A stretch of 64,000 nt of DNA from Devosia sp. SD17-2 (GTDB taxonomy: Bacteria; Pseudomonadota; Alphaproteobacteria; Rhizobiales; Devosiaceae), in the NCBI RefSeq assembly GCF_029201565.1, contig NZ_CP104002.1, positions 3,241,001 through 3,305,000 on the forward strand, read 5' to 3'. Position numbers and translations under genes: made by a program. Of this stretch, positions 1 through 8,104 are shown piece by piece. The stretch's first letter is position 1, and every line of letters begins with the position of its first letter. The notes beneath the pieces were generated by a model. That model had not been told where the DNA came from. It did not search any database and saw only the letters and a program-made list of their open reading frames with translations.

Positions 1-19
1 GGTCACCAGCCGAACTCTA

Positions 20-861
20 GGTCACATACCCATTAACGGGATTCCCAAAGTGCTGCTGTTGTGATTCCTTCCCTTTGGTGGACAGGAGGTGATGATGGCG
101 CGTTTTGATCTTACGGATTTTGAGTGGTCTGTGATCCAGCCGCTGCTTCCGACGAAGGTGCGCGGCGTTCCGCGCGCCGATGACCGGCGTGTTCTGAACG
201 GCATCTTCTGGCGGCTTCGCACGGGCGCGCCCTGGGCCGACATCCCGACGCGGTATGGCCCGCACACGACCTGCGTGAACCGCTTCAACCGGTGGCGCAG
301 GGCCGGCCACTGGGCGCGCATTCTTGACGCTGTATCAGCCGCTTACAATGGCGACGTGCAGATGATCGACTCGTCCTCGATCCGGGTTCACCAGCACGCC
401 GCCAACGGTCAAAAAAAGACGAGCGATCCCGTTGCATGGGTCGTTCGCGCGGCGGCCTGACCACCAAGATCCATGCGCTGGTCGATGCCCAGGGGCGGCC
501 GATCCAGCTCAAACTGACCGAAGGCCAGGCCCATGATGGGCGATCAGCAGCGGACATGTTTGCCACCCTGTCCGCTGGAAATATCCTGCTCGCAGACCGA
601 GCCTACGACAGTGATGCCCTGCGCAGCACCATGGCCGAGCGCGGTGCATGGGCCAATATCCGCGCCATGCCCAACCGCGTGCAAACCTTCCCATTCAGCC
701 ACTGGGTCTATCGCCAGCGCAACGCTGTCGAACGTTACTTCAACAAACTCAAACACTTCAGGGCAATCGCAACCCGATACGACAAGCGAGACGACAATTT
801 CCTGGCATCAGTCCAACTCGCTTCAATCCGTATCTGGTTGCGAAGTTATGAGTCGGTCACC
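20..861 (+). mobile_element. IS5-family (IS427-like) insertion sequence, copy 1
   Basis: This is a complete 842-bp element. The left end GGTCACATACCC and the inverted right end GGTGACCGACTC match at most positions, and a TA target duplication flanks it at 18-19 and 862-863. It carries two overlapping transposase frames joined at an A7 slippery run near 412-418, the arrangement typical of this group. It interrupts an ABC-transporter ATPase gene: the codons before it read Ser-Pro-Ala-Glu-Leu, and the interrupted Tyr codon resumes at 862. The transposase frame has no stop inside the element. Confidence 0.85.
95..460 (+). CDS. IS5-family transposase, N-terminal frame (OrfA)
   Basis: This is the N-terminal part of a DDE transposase (DUF4096/IS5-type): an HTH region followed by the first catalytic Asp in VQMIDSSSIRVHQHA. 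ATG 95 is chosen because AGGAGG lies five bases upstream at 84-89; GTG 89 and ATG 92 are in frame and less well spaced. The frame ends shortly after an A7 run where the ribosome is expected to slip into the downstream frame. Without the shift the product lacks the remaining catalytic residues and would be inactive alone. Confidence 0.8.
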   Translation: MARFDLTDFEWSVIQPLLPTKVRGVPRADDRRVLNGIFWRLRTGAPWADIPTRYGPHTTCVNRFNRWRRAGHWARILDAVSAAYNGDVQMIDSSSIRVHQHAANGQKKTSDPVAWVVRAAA

Positions 862-1260
862 TACACCAACCCCGCCACGCTGTTTGTTGCCGGCTTTATC
901 GGCTCTCCGCGAATGAATTTCCTCAAAGCCCGGTACGCGGATGGAAGGATCGAACTGGCCAATGGGGTATCCTGGCCAGTTCCTCCCCTTGCCGAACAGC
1001 CGCTAGACATCCTGGTTGGGTTGCGTCCGGAGCATTTCGTGCCCGGACCTGAGGGCGTCACACTACCCTTGGCCGTTGATATCGTTGAATATCTCGGCGG
1101 CACGCGCTATGTCTACGCCACGCTGGGAGAGGGTCAGGTCATTATTGAAGACCGCGGTGCGGAAGATATGGCATCGGGCCAGATCCATGACTTCGCAGTG
1201 GACATATCCAAAGCTCTGTACTTCACACCAGCAGGCGAACGCCTGCGCCCGATTGCATAA
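436..1260 (+). CDS. IS5-family transposase C-terminal frame (OrfB), read through into an ABC ATPase C-terminus
   Basis: Codons 1-142 are the C-terminal half of the transposase, with the second Asp in LLADRAYDSD and the Glu in RNAVERYFNKLKHFR. The element ends with ACC (Thr) and relies on the duplicated TA plus the next target base for its stop. Here the target is CTAC, so TAC (Tyr) is read and translation continues in frame for about 130 more residues. Those residues are the C-terminal end of a MalK/UgpC-type ATPase (PATLFVAGFIGSPRMNFL, then the TOBE-like domain ending PAGERLRPIA). Expression would normally come from frameshifting out of OrfA; the ATG at 436 may not be used. Whether the hybrid is made or stable is unknown. 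Confidence 0.75.
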   Translation: MGRSRGGLTTKIHALVDAQGRPIQLKLTEGQAHDGRSAADMFATLSAGNILLADRAYDSDALRSTMAERGAWANIRAMPNRVQTFPFSHWVYRQRNAVERYFNKLKHFRAIATRYDKRDDNFLASVQLASIRIWLRSYESVTYTNPATLFVAGFIGSPRMNFLKARYADGRIELANGVSWPVPPLAEQPLDILVGLRPEHFVPGPEGVTLPLAVDIVEYLGGTRYVYATLGEGQVIIEDRGAEDMASGQIHDFAVDISKALYFTPAGERLRPIA

Positions 1261-1295
1261 TCCGTGATTATTTTCTCGCCAAAGCCTTTTGTCCG

Positions 1296-2291
1296 ATGAC
1301 ACGCAAAGTGACGATCAATGACGTTGCCGCTGTTGCCGGCGTCTCGCGTGGCGCGGTCACCCGTGCGCTCAACGACAAGGGCGACATCAGCCAGGAAACG
1401 AAGACGCGCGTGCTCGAAGTGGCTGCGCGCCTCGGCTATCGGCCGAGCCGTTTTGCGCGCAATTTTGCCGCCCGGACCAAGTCCGTGGCCATTGGCTATG
1501 TGGTGGCCTCGTTTCGAAACCCCTACTACACCGACCTCGCGGCAGACATTTTGCAGGAAGCCAAGCGGCGCGGCTGGCATGTCGTGATCACCGCGACTGA
1601 AGGCGTGGACGAGGAAGAGGCCCTCGAATTACTGCGGGATCAGGTCGACGTCATCGTCGGGCACATCACTGTCCCGCAGGATCGGATCAAGGTTATCGCG
1701 CGCGGATTGCCTGTAGTTCTGCTCGAAAGAACCAGCAGGATCGCCGGCATTCATTCCATCAACCTCGACTGGCGCGCCGGCGTCAAGGTCGCGATCGAGG
1801 CGCTGTATGCGCGGGGCGCCCAGCATATCGGCATGATCGATTCCGGCTACAGTCTCAAGACGAGCACCAGTTACCTGCCCTCAGAGCGCCGGCAGTATTT
1901 CGAAGAAGTCGTCAGGCCGCAATCGCGCGGTGCCGTGGTCTGGGGTGTGGAAACTTTCGCCGGTGGCGGGGAAGCCCTCAAGACCCTCCTTACGACGCAT
2001 CCCCAGACAGACGCAGTGTTGGCGTTCAACGACGTCATGGCAATCGGCGCGATACAGGGTGCGCTCGCCATGGGCGCGGCTGTCCCGGGCCGGGTGCGCA
2101 TCCTGGGCGTGGATGGCCTCTTACTGGGCGAGGCGATTTCACCCAAACTCAGCAGCCTCGCCATTGACCGCGAAGCAATTGCCCGCGGCGCTCTCGACAT
2201 CGTCGATGAGCTAGCCGCCTACCATTTTCGCGAGGTTCCTTCGATCCATCGCAGTACAGAAGCGAAGCTGCTGTGGCGCGAGTCCGCGTGA
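1296..2291 (+). CDS. LacI-family transcriptional regulator
   Basis: This 331-residue protein has an N-terminal LacI helix-turn-helix (residues 4-25, VTINDVAAVAGVSRGAVTRA), a hinge helix region and a periplasmic-binding-protein-like effector domain from about residue 60 onward. It is full length for the family. It starts 35 bases after the ABC ATPase stop and is followed by two palindromes of LacI-operator type at 2320 and 2394, so it very probably represses the downstream glycosidase and permease genes and is released by their sugar ligand. The ligand cannot be named from sequence. It is one of the few genes of the cluster without a visible lesion. Confidence 0.9.
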   Translation: MTRKVTINDVAAVAGVSRGAVTRALNDKGDISQETKTRVLEVAARLGYRPSRFARNFAARTKSVAIGYVVASFRNPYYTDLAADILQEAKRRGWHVVITATEGVDEEEALELLRDQVDVIVGHITVPQDRIKVIARGLPVVLLERTSRIAGIHSINLDWRAGVKVAIEALYARGAQHIGMIDSGYSLKTSTSYLPSERRQYFEEVVRPQSRGAVVWGVETFAGGGEALKTLLTTHPQTDAVLAFNDVMAIGAIQGALAMGAAVPGRVRILGVDGLLLGEAISPKLSSLAIDREAIARGALDIVDELAAYHFREVPSIHRSTEAKLLWRESA

Positions 2292-2319
2292 ACTTGACAG
2301 GGTCAATTTAGCCCAATAT

Positions 2320-2333
2320 CGTGAACATTCACG
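2320..2333. promoter_or_regulatory. LacI-type operator 1
   Basis: CGTGAA-CA-TTCACG is a perfect 14-bp palindrome with the central-spacer architecture of LacI-family sites, 28 bp after the regulator gene. Its arms match those of the second site 75 bp away. Confidence 0.7.
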
Positions 2334-2366
2334 GAAGACAAAAAGCCTAGGTATGCCGCGCGAATA

Positions 2367-2394
2367 TTGAGCGGAAATTTCACCAAAATAAGAC
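2367..2394 (+). promoter_or_regulatory. Possible promoter of the glycosidase/permease operon
   Basis: TTGAGC and TAAGAC are spaced by 16 bp, placing the likely start of transcription inside operator 2. This arrangement would let the LacI protein block initiation. It is assigned by pattern only. Confidence 0.35.
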
Positions 2395-2409
2395 CGTGAA
2401 TGTTCACGG
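2394..2409. promoter_or_regulatory. LacI-type operator 2
   Basis: CCGTGAA-TG-TTCACGG is a perfect 16-bp palindrome, centred 75 bp from operator 1 and directly upstream of the glycosidase start codon. Two sites about seven helical turns apart would suit a repression loop. Confidence 0.75.
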
Positions 2410-2426
2410 ACTACCTTGGGGGGGTG

Positions 2427-4860
2427 ATGGTGGACGTGCCATTCGACAAGAGATTGTTGAACGCGGAATGGCAGTTCGCCTATGGCGACCTGCGGGACGT
2501 CACCGACCCGGATGATCCCCGCTGGTACGATGTCGGCCTGCCCCACTCCTTCGGCATCCCCTATTTCATGGACACCCAGTTCTACGTCGGGAAAGGCACG
2601 TATTCGCGCCAGATCGATGTCGCGCCCAGCGAGATCGGGATGTTTCATGCCCTCGAGTTCATGGGGGTGTTTCAGGATGCTCTTGTGCTCGTCAATGGCA
2701 TTGAGGCGGGGCGCCATCTTGGCGGATAGACGCCGTTTCTGATCGATGTTTCTGCCTTGTTGCGCGCCGGTCAGAACCGCATCACCGTCATTGTCAGCAA
2801 CGAGTGGAACCCGCGTCTGGCGCCGCGGGCCGGCGAGCACAGTTTCAATGGCGGCATCTATCGCGATGTGAGCTGGATCGCTGGCGCAAAGACGCGGTTC
2901 GCCTGGTACGGCACCTTCGTCCGCTCGTCACCGAACGGGGATGGATCAGCTTCCGTTTTCATCGAAACGGAGCTGGTCAATCATTCAGACACTGCCTTTG
3001 AAGGCACACTGAAAAGCACTGTTCTGCGCCAGGTCGAGGAGGCTGCCGGCAACTCGATTGCGATCCAGATCCCGCCTGGGGAGTCCGTGACGGTCAGCCA
3101 GAACATGACCATTCGAGACGCAGCCCTTTGGGACGTCGACCATCCCTATCTCTATTGCCTCGACCAGCTTCTGGAACAGGAGGGGATCGTTGATCGTGCA
3201 GAGACGTCGTTCGGCATCCGAACCATAAGGTTCGATGCCAAGGAGGGCTTTTTCCTCAATGGCCGGCACCTGCCAATTCACGGCGCCAATGTCCATCAGG
3301 ACCGCGCCGGCTGGTCGGATGCCTCGACCCATGCCGGGATCCGCAGGGATATCTCCATGATCCGTGAGGCCGGGATGAACTTCATCCGCGGCTCACACTA
3401 TCCCCATCACCCGGTCTTTGCCGAAGAGTGTGACAGGCAGGGGATGCTGTTCTGGTCGGAACTGGCGTTCTGGGGCACGGGTGGTGAGACAACTGAGGGT
3501 TTCTGGACGGCCAGCGCCTACCCGATCCACGCGGAGGATCAACCAGAATTCGAGCAGAGCTGCCGCCAGCAGCTCTCCGAGATGATCCGCACGCATCGCA
3601 ATCATCCGTCCATCGTCACCTGGAGCATGGGCAATGAGGTATTCTTTGCAGACGAGAGCGTCCTTCCCCAGGCCAAGGCGCTGACCCAGGCGCTGATCGA
3701 TCTGTCGCATGAGCTGGATCCGACCCGGCCGGCATCTGTGGGCGGAGCCCAGCGCCGCGATTTCGACAAGCTCGGCGACCTCGTGGGCTATAATGGCGAT
3801 GGCGCTACCCTCTTCCACGACCCCGGCCGCCCCAATCTCGTCTCCGAATATGGCGTCAGCTATCAGGACAGACCTGGCAAGTTCGCCCCCCCACTACACC
3901 GACAATGTCGAGCAACCCTATCCCTGGCGCGCGGGCATCATCCTCTGGTGCGGCTTTCACCATGGCAGCATCATGCCGGAGATGGGCCGCATGGGGTTCA
4001 TCGACTATTTCCGCGTCCCATTGCGGTCCTGGTATTGGTATCGCGAACATCTGGCAGGCGTGCCGGCCCCGATCTGGCCAAAGCCCGGAACGGCGACGGC
4101 TCTCCGGCTCACCGCTGATCGCACCACGCTGCAGACTGACGGCACCGACGACGCTCATCTCCTCGTCGAGCTCATTGATGATGCGGGCCTCCGCGTCGCC
4201 GTGGAACAGCCGGTACGCCTCGAAGTCGTTGAAGGGGGCGGAATATTCCCCACCGGCACCGCAATCGAGCTCTCGCCCGGGAACAAGGGATTTATCGATG
4301 GCATAGGCGCCATCGAAATGCGCTCATATCATTCCGGGCCCATCGTCATCCGTGCCACCAGCGAGGGTGTTGCCCCGGCAGAGTTGAGGCTGGAAGCGGT
4401 CGGGGGAACACCCTGGTCCGGCCAGCACCGGCGTTTCCAGCCGGGTCCGCCGAGCGTCAAAGGGCTGGCCCATGCCAGCGGCACCCGGATTTTGTCGGAG
4501 AAGCGCCCGGTCTTTGCCAGCAGTTTTGATCCGACGAGGCCCGCCCATCTCGTCGCCGATTATGCCACCGATCTCGGCTGGAAACCGGCCACCGCGGAAC
4601 CTGGCGCCTGGGTGCGGCTCGACCTCGAAGGGAAATGGGCCGTCAGCACCATTGAAGTGGCGTTCGGGGAGCACACCAACGTGCCCTTCCGGGTCGAAAC
4701 CGAGTCGGAAATGAACGGCAAATCCGGTCTCGCCGCGGCCGGCAACACCGCGATCGAAACCATAAAGTTTCTCGTCCTTGGCAAGAGATTGCGCGCGGTC
4801 ATCGTGCACTTCCCCGAAGCTCCCGCAGAAATCACGAGGATCGTGGTCCATGGCAGCTAG
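2427..4860 (+). pseudogene. Glycoside hydrolase family 2 (beta-galactosidase/beta-glucuronidase-like), nonsense and frameshift
   Basis: The reconstructed product is about 810 residues: N-terminal sugar-binding/jelly-roll, immunoglobulin-like domain, TIM barrel and C-terminal beta domains. Both catalytic glutamates are still encoded, the acid/base in SIVTWSMGNEV and the nucleophile in NLVSEYG. Two lesions break it. An in-frame TAG at 2727-2729 stands where Tyr is expected (G-Y-T-P-F), and a C7 run at 3886-3892 needs six Cs to keep frame (FAPHYTDN resumes in the next frame). ATG 2427 is preferred because it follows a G7 tract and because ATG 2400 lies inside operator 2. The 3' end overlaps the permease start. 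The cytoplasmic enzyme would have cleaved the imported glycoside. Confidence 0.85.
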
Positions 4861-5800
4861 TCACGACATCGGCAAAAACAGGCGCAAGGGCTGGCGATAT
4901 GCTGCAAAGCGCAGCTGGCAGCGCCATTGGCAGCTTTACCTGCTGATCATCGTGCCGCTCGCCTACTTTGCCATCTTCCGATATCTGCCGATGATCAATG
5001 CGATCATCGCGTTCAAGGACTACAATGTGGTGGCGGGGGTCTGGGGGAGCCCCTGGGCCGGGCTGAAGCACTTCTACAGCTTCTTCAACAATCCGGTGTT
5101 CTGGCAGTTGCTGCGCAACACCTTCACCCTCTCCGCCTATTATATTCTGGCCAGCTTCCCGATCCCGATCATCCTGGCGCTGGCGCTCAACGAGGTGCGC
5201 CTGAGAGCCTTCCGGCAGACGGTCCAGCTCGTCACCTACGCGCCCTACTTCATTTCGACCGTCGTCATCGTGTCGATGACCATACTCATCCTCTCGCCAC
5301 GGATTGGTCTCGTGGGCGATGTCTTCGGCCTCTTCGGCATTCCGGCGGTAGATTTCCTGGCGCGTGCCGATTACTTCAAGCATGTCTATGTCTGGTCAGA
5401 CATCTGGCAGACCGCGGGATATTCAGCGGTCATCTATATCGCGGCCCTCTCCAGCATCGACCCCTCGCTCTATGAGGCGGCCAAGGTCGATGGCGCCAGC
5501 CGCATTCAGAAAATCATTCACGTCGACATTCCCGGCATCATGCCGACGGCGATCATCATCCTGATCCTGGGGGTCGGGAACATCATGCAGGTGGGCTTCG
5601 AGAAGGCCTTCCTGCTGCAGAACCCGCTCAACCTGAGCCAGTCCGAGATCATCTCCACCTATGTCTACAAGACCGGTCTGCTGAACGCCAATTTCAGCCT
5701 GGCAACCGCGATCAACCTCTTCAATGCGGTGATCAATCTCGTGCTGCTGGTCACGGTAAACGCCGTTGCCAAGCGGGTAACCGGAAGGAGCCTCTGGTGA
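4850..5800 (+). CDS. ABC sugar transporter permease, LplB type
   Basis: This 316-residue inner-membrane protein has about six transmembrane helices and the permease EAA-like loop that contacts the ATPase (YEAAKVDGASRIQKIIHVDIP). ATG 4850 is chosen because it overlaps the glycosidase stop by eleven bases, suggesting translational coupling, and because the first helix then falls at the usual position. It pairs with the truncated permease that starts at 5797 with a GTGA overlap. LplB/YtcP-type systems usually import oligosaccharides or uronate conjugates. With the ATPase interrupted and the partner truncated, this intact permease has no working complex encoded here. Confidence 0.85.
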   Translation: MAASHDIGKNRRKGWRYAAKRSWQRHWQLYLLIIVPLAYFAIFRYLPMINAIIAFKDYNVVAGVWGSPWAGLKHFYSFFNNPVFWQLLRNTFTLSAYYILASFPIPIILALALNEVRLRAFRQTVQLVTYAPYFISTVVIVSMTILILSPRIGLVGDVFGLFGIPAVDFLARADYFKHVYVWSDIWQTAGYSAVIYIAALSSIDPSLYEAAKVDGASRIQKIIHVDIPGIMPTAIIILILGVGNIMQVGFEKAFLLQNPLNLSQSEIISTYVYKTGLLNANFSLATAINLFNAVINLVLLVTVNAVAKRVTGRSLW

Positions 5801-6590
5801 CCGATCTGACCGCAGAATCAAATCAAACGGCGCGCGCGCGGCTGCGGAAACGTTCACTGAACGTGGTGCTGGTCGACCGTCTTTTCGTCGCCGCCGTCTA
5901 TATCCTGCTGCTAACCTTCCTCGCCATTGTGCTGTTGCCGCTGATCTATATCGTCGCGAGTTCGTTCAGCAGTCCCGCAGCCGTCTCTGCCGGCCGGGTC
6001 AGCTTCTGGCCGGTGGACTTCACCCTGCGCGGCTATGAGGTCGCCCTGCGCGATCCCAAGATCGTCAGCGGCTTCATCAACTCGCTGTTCTATACGACGG
6101 CCGGCACGGCCCTGAGCGTGGTGCTGACCATCGCCGTGGCCTTCCCCCTGTCGCGGGTGGATTTTTTCGGCGGACGGCTGATCACCAAGCTGATCGTTTT
6201 CACCATGCTGTTCTCGGGAGGGCTGATCCCGACCTATATGGTCGTTCGGTCCATGGGCATGCTGAACACGCCGTGGGCGATGATCGTGCCCAATGCGATC
6301 GGCGTCTGGCAGGTCATTTTGGCCATGTCCTATTTCCGCGATGCGATCCCCAAGGAGCTGTACGAGGCGGCGCGGGTCGACGGCGCCGGCGACCTGCGCT
6401 TCCTGCTGCTCATCGCCATCCCGCTGGCCAAGCCCATGATCGCGGTGATCGCGCTGATGTACGCCATCTGGCAGTGGAACTCCTATTTTGATGCGCTGAT
6501 CTACCTGCGCACCGACGCGCTCCATCCCCTGCAACTGGTCCTGCGGAACATCCTGATCCTCAACACCCAATCGAACCTTGGCGATGCGAA
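5797..6590 (+). pseudogene. ABC sugar transporter permease, YtcP/LplC type, 3' end lost
   Basis: The gene begins with GTG overlapping the preceding stop codon and is normal for about 264 codons: five or more transmembrane segments and the EAA loop (YEAARVDGAGDLRFLLLIAIPLAKP). After RNILILNTQSNLGDA the sequence turns into the antisense of a phage-type DUF2460 gene, and the frame runs on as low-complexity residues to a stop near 7020. The last transmembrane helix and C-terminus, roughly 40 residues, are missing. No solute-binding protein follows, so the operon probably lost its distal part in the same event. Confidence 0.85.
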
Positions 6591-6913
6591 AACCCTGTCC
6601 GCGTCCCATCCCCGGTCCCGATCGCCTGGTCAATCGGCGTCGGCGCCTTCCCGCCCGAGGAATAGTCGATCCCATCGCGCCACAAAAACCCATGCAACCG
6701 CCCGCGGCGCTCCTCGAAAAAGGCCAGCACCGCCTGCATATCGGCCCGGGATTTCACCCCATAGCCCGCATTGTAGCGCCGCCGCGACTGCGCCCAGCGC
6801 CCATTGCGCTGCTCGCCTCCACCCGCCAGCGTCACCACATCCGTCCGCCGCTCCGGCCCACCCCGCGCCCCCAGCGCGATATCAAGCGGAAACCGCACAT
6901 GATGAAATGCCAT
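6591..6913 (-). pseudogene. GTA/phage distal tail protein (DUF2460, orfg12-like), 3' half lost
   Basis: The first 107 or so residues match the DUF2460/TIGR02217 family (MAFHHVRFPLDIALGARGGP; RYNAGYGVKSRADMQAVLAFFEERRGRLHGF; IDQAIGTGDGTRTGF). The family is usually about 210 residues, so half is gone. After TRTGF the frame enters antisense permease sequence and stops at 6560. In GTAs this protein forms the distal tail ring and is followed by the hub, peptidase and receptor-binding genes, none of which is present. Confidence 0.85.
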
Positions 6914-6984
6914 TTTGGAATCTCTCGTTTTGGCACTACAGCGCGCTGAGCTTCAGGTCAGGACGAGCCGAAAGTGGCTGGTTT

Positions 6985-7070
6985 CGAGAACCGGAGCGCA
7001 GCGTACGTTTGGGTACGTGAGCACCGGAAGCGCAGAAAACGGCCGCTTGCAGGCCGGCATCACCTGAAGA
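6985..7070. repeat. Structured intergenic element between tape-measure and DUF2460 remnants
   Basis: The stretch contains ACCGGAGCGCAG (6990) and ACCGGAAGCGCAG (7023) as imperfect direct repeats, with two ACGT-centred motifs (GTACGT at 7003 and 7013) between them and a GGCC-rich inverted repeat after them. In RcGTA-type clusters these two genes are normally almost adjacent, so about 157 bp of spacer is unexpected. Its role is not known. Confidence 0.5.
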
Positions 7071-7781
7071 TCAAGCGCCCCGAGAACCCCGCCGCACCGC
7101 CCGCAACAGCATCGCGCTCACCTCCGCCTCGCTCTGGGCAAAGCTGCGCGCGTCCTGCGCCGTCACATTGAAAGTCACCTGCACGGCGCCACCGCCGCCA
7201 GCCACACCCAGCCGCCCGTCCGGCCCGCGCGCCAGCGGCATGATCGCCTCAGGCCCCGCCTCTCCGGCCAGCCCAAGTCCTTGTCCCAACGGAAAATAGC
7301 TCGGCGCTGCGATCACCCCGCCCTTGGCAAAAGGCTTTATCCCGGCCAGCGCCGGATTGGCCGAGGCGATGCGCGCCTGGTCCATCATCGGAAAGGTGAC
7401 GATCGAAATCTCATAGAGATCGATCTCGTGCAGCAGGCGCTGGCCGTTCTGGCGGCTGGCCTTGACCGTGCGAAAGCCGATGAAGAGCCCATCAAGCGCC
7501 CGCGTTTCGATCAGTTTTCTCAAGGCATCGGCACGCGGCACGCCTGGCACCAGCCGACCGGCAGCAAAAAGGCCATGCGCGTCCTCGCGTAGCTCCTCCC
7601 AAATGCCCACCGGCTCCTTGGGATCATGCTGGAACAACAGCCTGATGCGCCCACGCCGCTTGGCCAGGCTTTTGGCAAAGGCCCCGGGCTGGACGATATC
7701 GCCGCCGCTGTCGAGCCGGCTTAAAATGCTGGCATAGCCGGCAAATCGCCCGTCCGCATCAATGGGGATTTTTTCCGCCAT
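7071..7781 (-). CDS. Fusion of HK97-type prohead protease with the tape-measure protein C-terminus
   Basis: Residues 1 to about 140 are a prohead protease of the HK97/GTA orfg4 type: FAGYASILSRLDSGGDIVQP, the catalytic His in LLFQHDPKEPVG, and the segment LYEISIVTFPM. Residues from about 146 to 236 match the end of a lambda/TP901-type tape-measure protein instead (FAKGGVIAAPSYFPLGQGLG, LAGEAGPEAIMPLARGPDG). The junction at about 7337-7365 keeps the frame. In a normal cluster the major capsid, head-tail connectors, major tail protein and chaperone genes lie between them; here they are deleted. The start overlaps the stop of the 43-residue gene (TGATG). The protease domain looks intact but has no capsid substrate here. 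Confidence 0.85.
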   Translation of the reverse strand: MAEKIPIDADGRFAGYASILSRLDSGGDIVQPGAFAKSLAKRRGRIRLLFQHDPKEPVGIWEELREDAHGLFAAGRLVPGVPRADALRKLIETRALDGLFIGFRTVKASRQNGQRLLHEIDLYEISIVTFPMMDQARIASANPALAGIKPFAKGGVIAAPSYFPLGQGLGLAGEAGPEAIMPLARGPDGRLGVAGGGGAVQVTFNVTAQDARSFAQSEAEVSAMLLRAVRRGSRGA

Positions 7782-7912
7782 CAGCGCTTGGCCCCGGCCC
7801 GCTGCTGCGGCCGCGCCGAGCCCCTGGCCTTCTCGGCCAGTGTACCGGCCAGGTTCCAGGCAAATTGCCGAAACGTCAGCTGCGCCTGCTCACGATTGGT
7901 CTTTTCCGCCAT
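7781..7912 (-). CDS. Small basic protein in the GTA cluster (43 residues)
   Basis: The frame starts at ATG 7912 directly after the stop of the upstream 63-residue gene, and its TGA overlaps the start of the protease fusion. The product begins MAEKTNREQAQLTFRQF and ends in a basic stretch (RPQQRAGAKR). The tight packing supports it as real. No function is recognised; its position between portal and protease resembles the small accessory frames of other GTA clusters. Confidence 0.55.
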   Translation of the reverse strand: MAEKTNREQAQLTFRQFAWNLAGTLAEKARGSARPQQRAGAKR

Positions 7913-8104
7913 TCACTCGTCCCCCTCGTGAAACAAACGGTTGAGGCTCGAAATCTCGGTCACGAAATCATTGAAGCGCTTATTGGCCGAAGCGAGCTCC
8001 TTGAGGCTCCACACCAGCAGCGCACTCGCCCCACTCGCCCACAAAAACAGCGCCAGATGCGCCAGATCCCCGCGCTCAACAACGGTCTTGGTCAGCTCGT
8101 CCAT
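7913..8104 (-). CDS. Small single-pass membrane protein at the GTA orfg3.5 position
   Basis: The 63-residue product has one predicted transmembrane helix (LALFLWASGASALLVWSL) followed by a charged cytoplasmic tail. A strong AAGGAG lies a few bases before ATG 8104. Rhodobacter-type GTA clusters have a short membrane-protein frame between portal and protease, and this gene has the same place and build. Its role is not established. A CCCGC/GCGGG hairpin lies in its leader. Confidence 0.6.
   Translation of the reverse strand: MDELTKTVVERGDLAHLALFLWASGASALLVWSLKELASANKRFNDFVTEISSLNRLFHEGDE

Larger units (their letters stand above)
1..1260 (+). pseudogene. Sugar ABC transporter ATP-binding protein (MalK/UgpC/MsmK type), disrupted by an IS
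   Basis: Only the last codons before the IS (1-19, Ser-Pro-Ala-Glu-Leu) and the 3' portion (862-1260) are visible; the Walker motifs lie outside the window. The visible part has the family signature PATLFVAGFIGSPRMNFL followed by a TOBE-like regulatory domain. Removing the IS and one TA copy restores an uninterrupted frame (SPAELYTNPATLF), so the IS is the only lesion seen here. The ATPase would have energised the two permeases at 4850-6590. Confidence 0.8.

Noticed and set aside
2400..2426. ATG 2400 as the start of the glycosidase
   Set aside because: It lies inside operator 2 and near the likely transcription start. ATG 2427 has a G-rich ribosome-binding site and the usual N-terminus.
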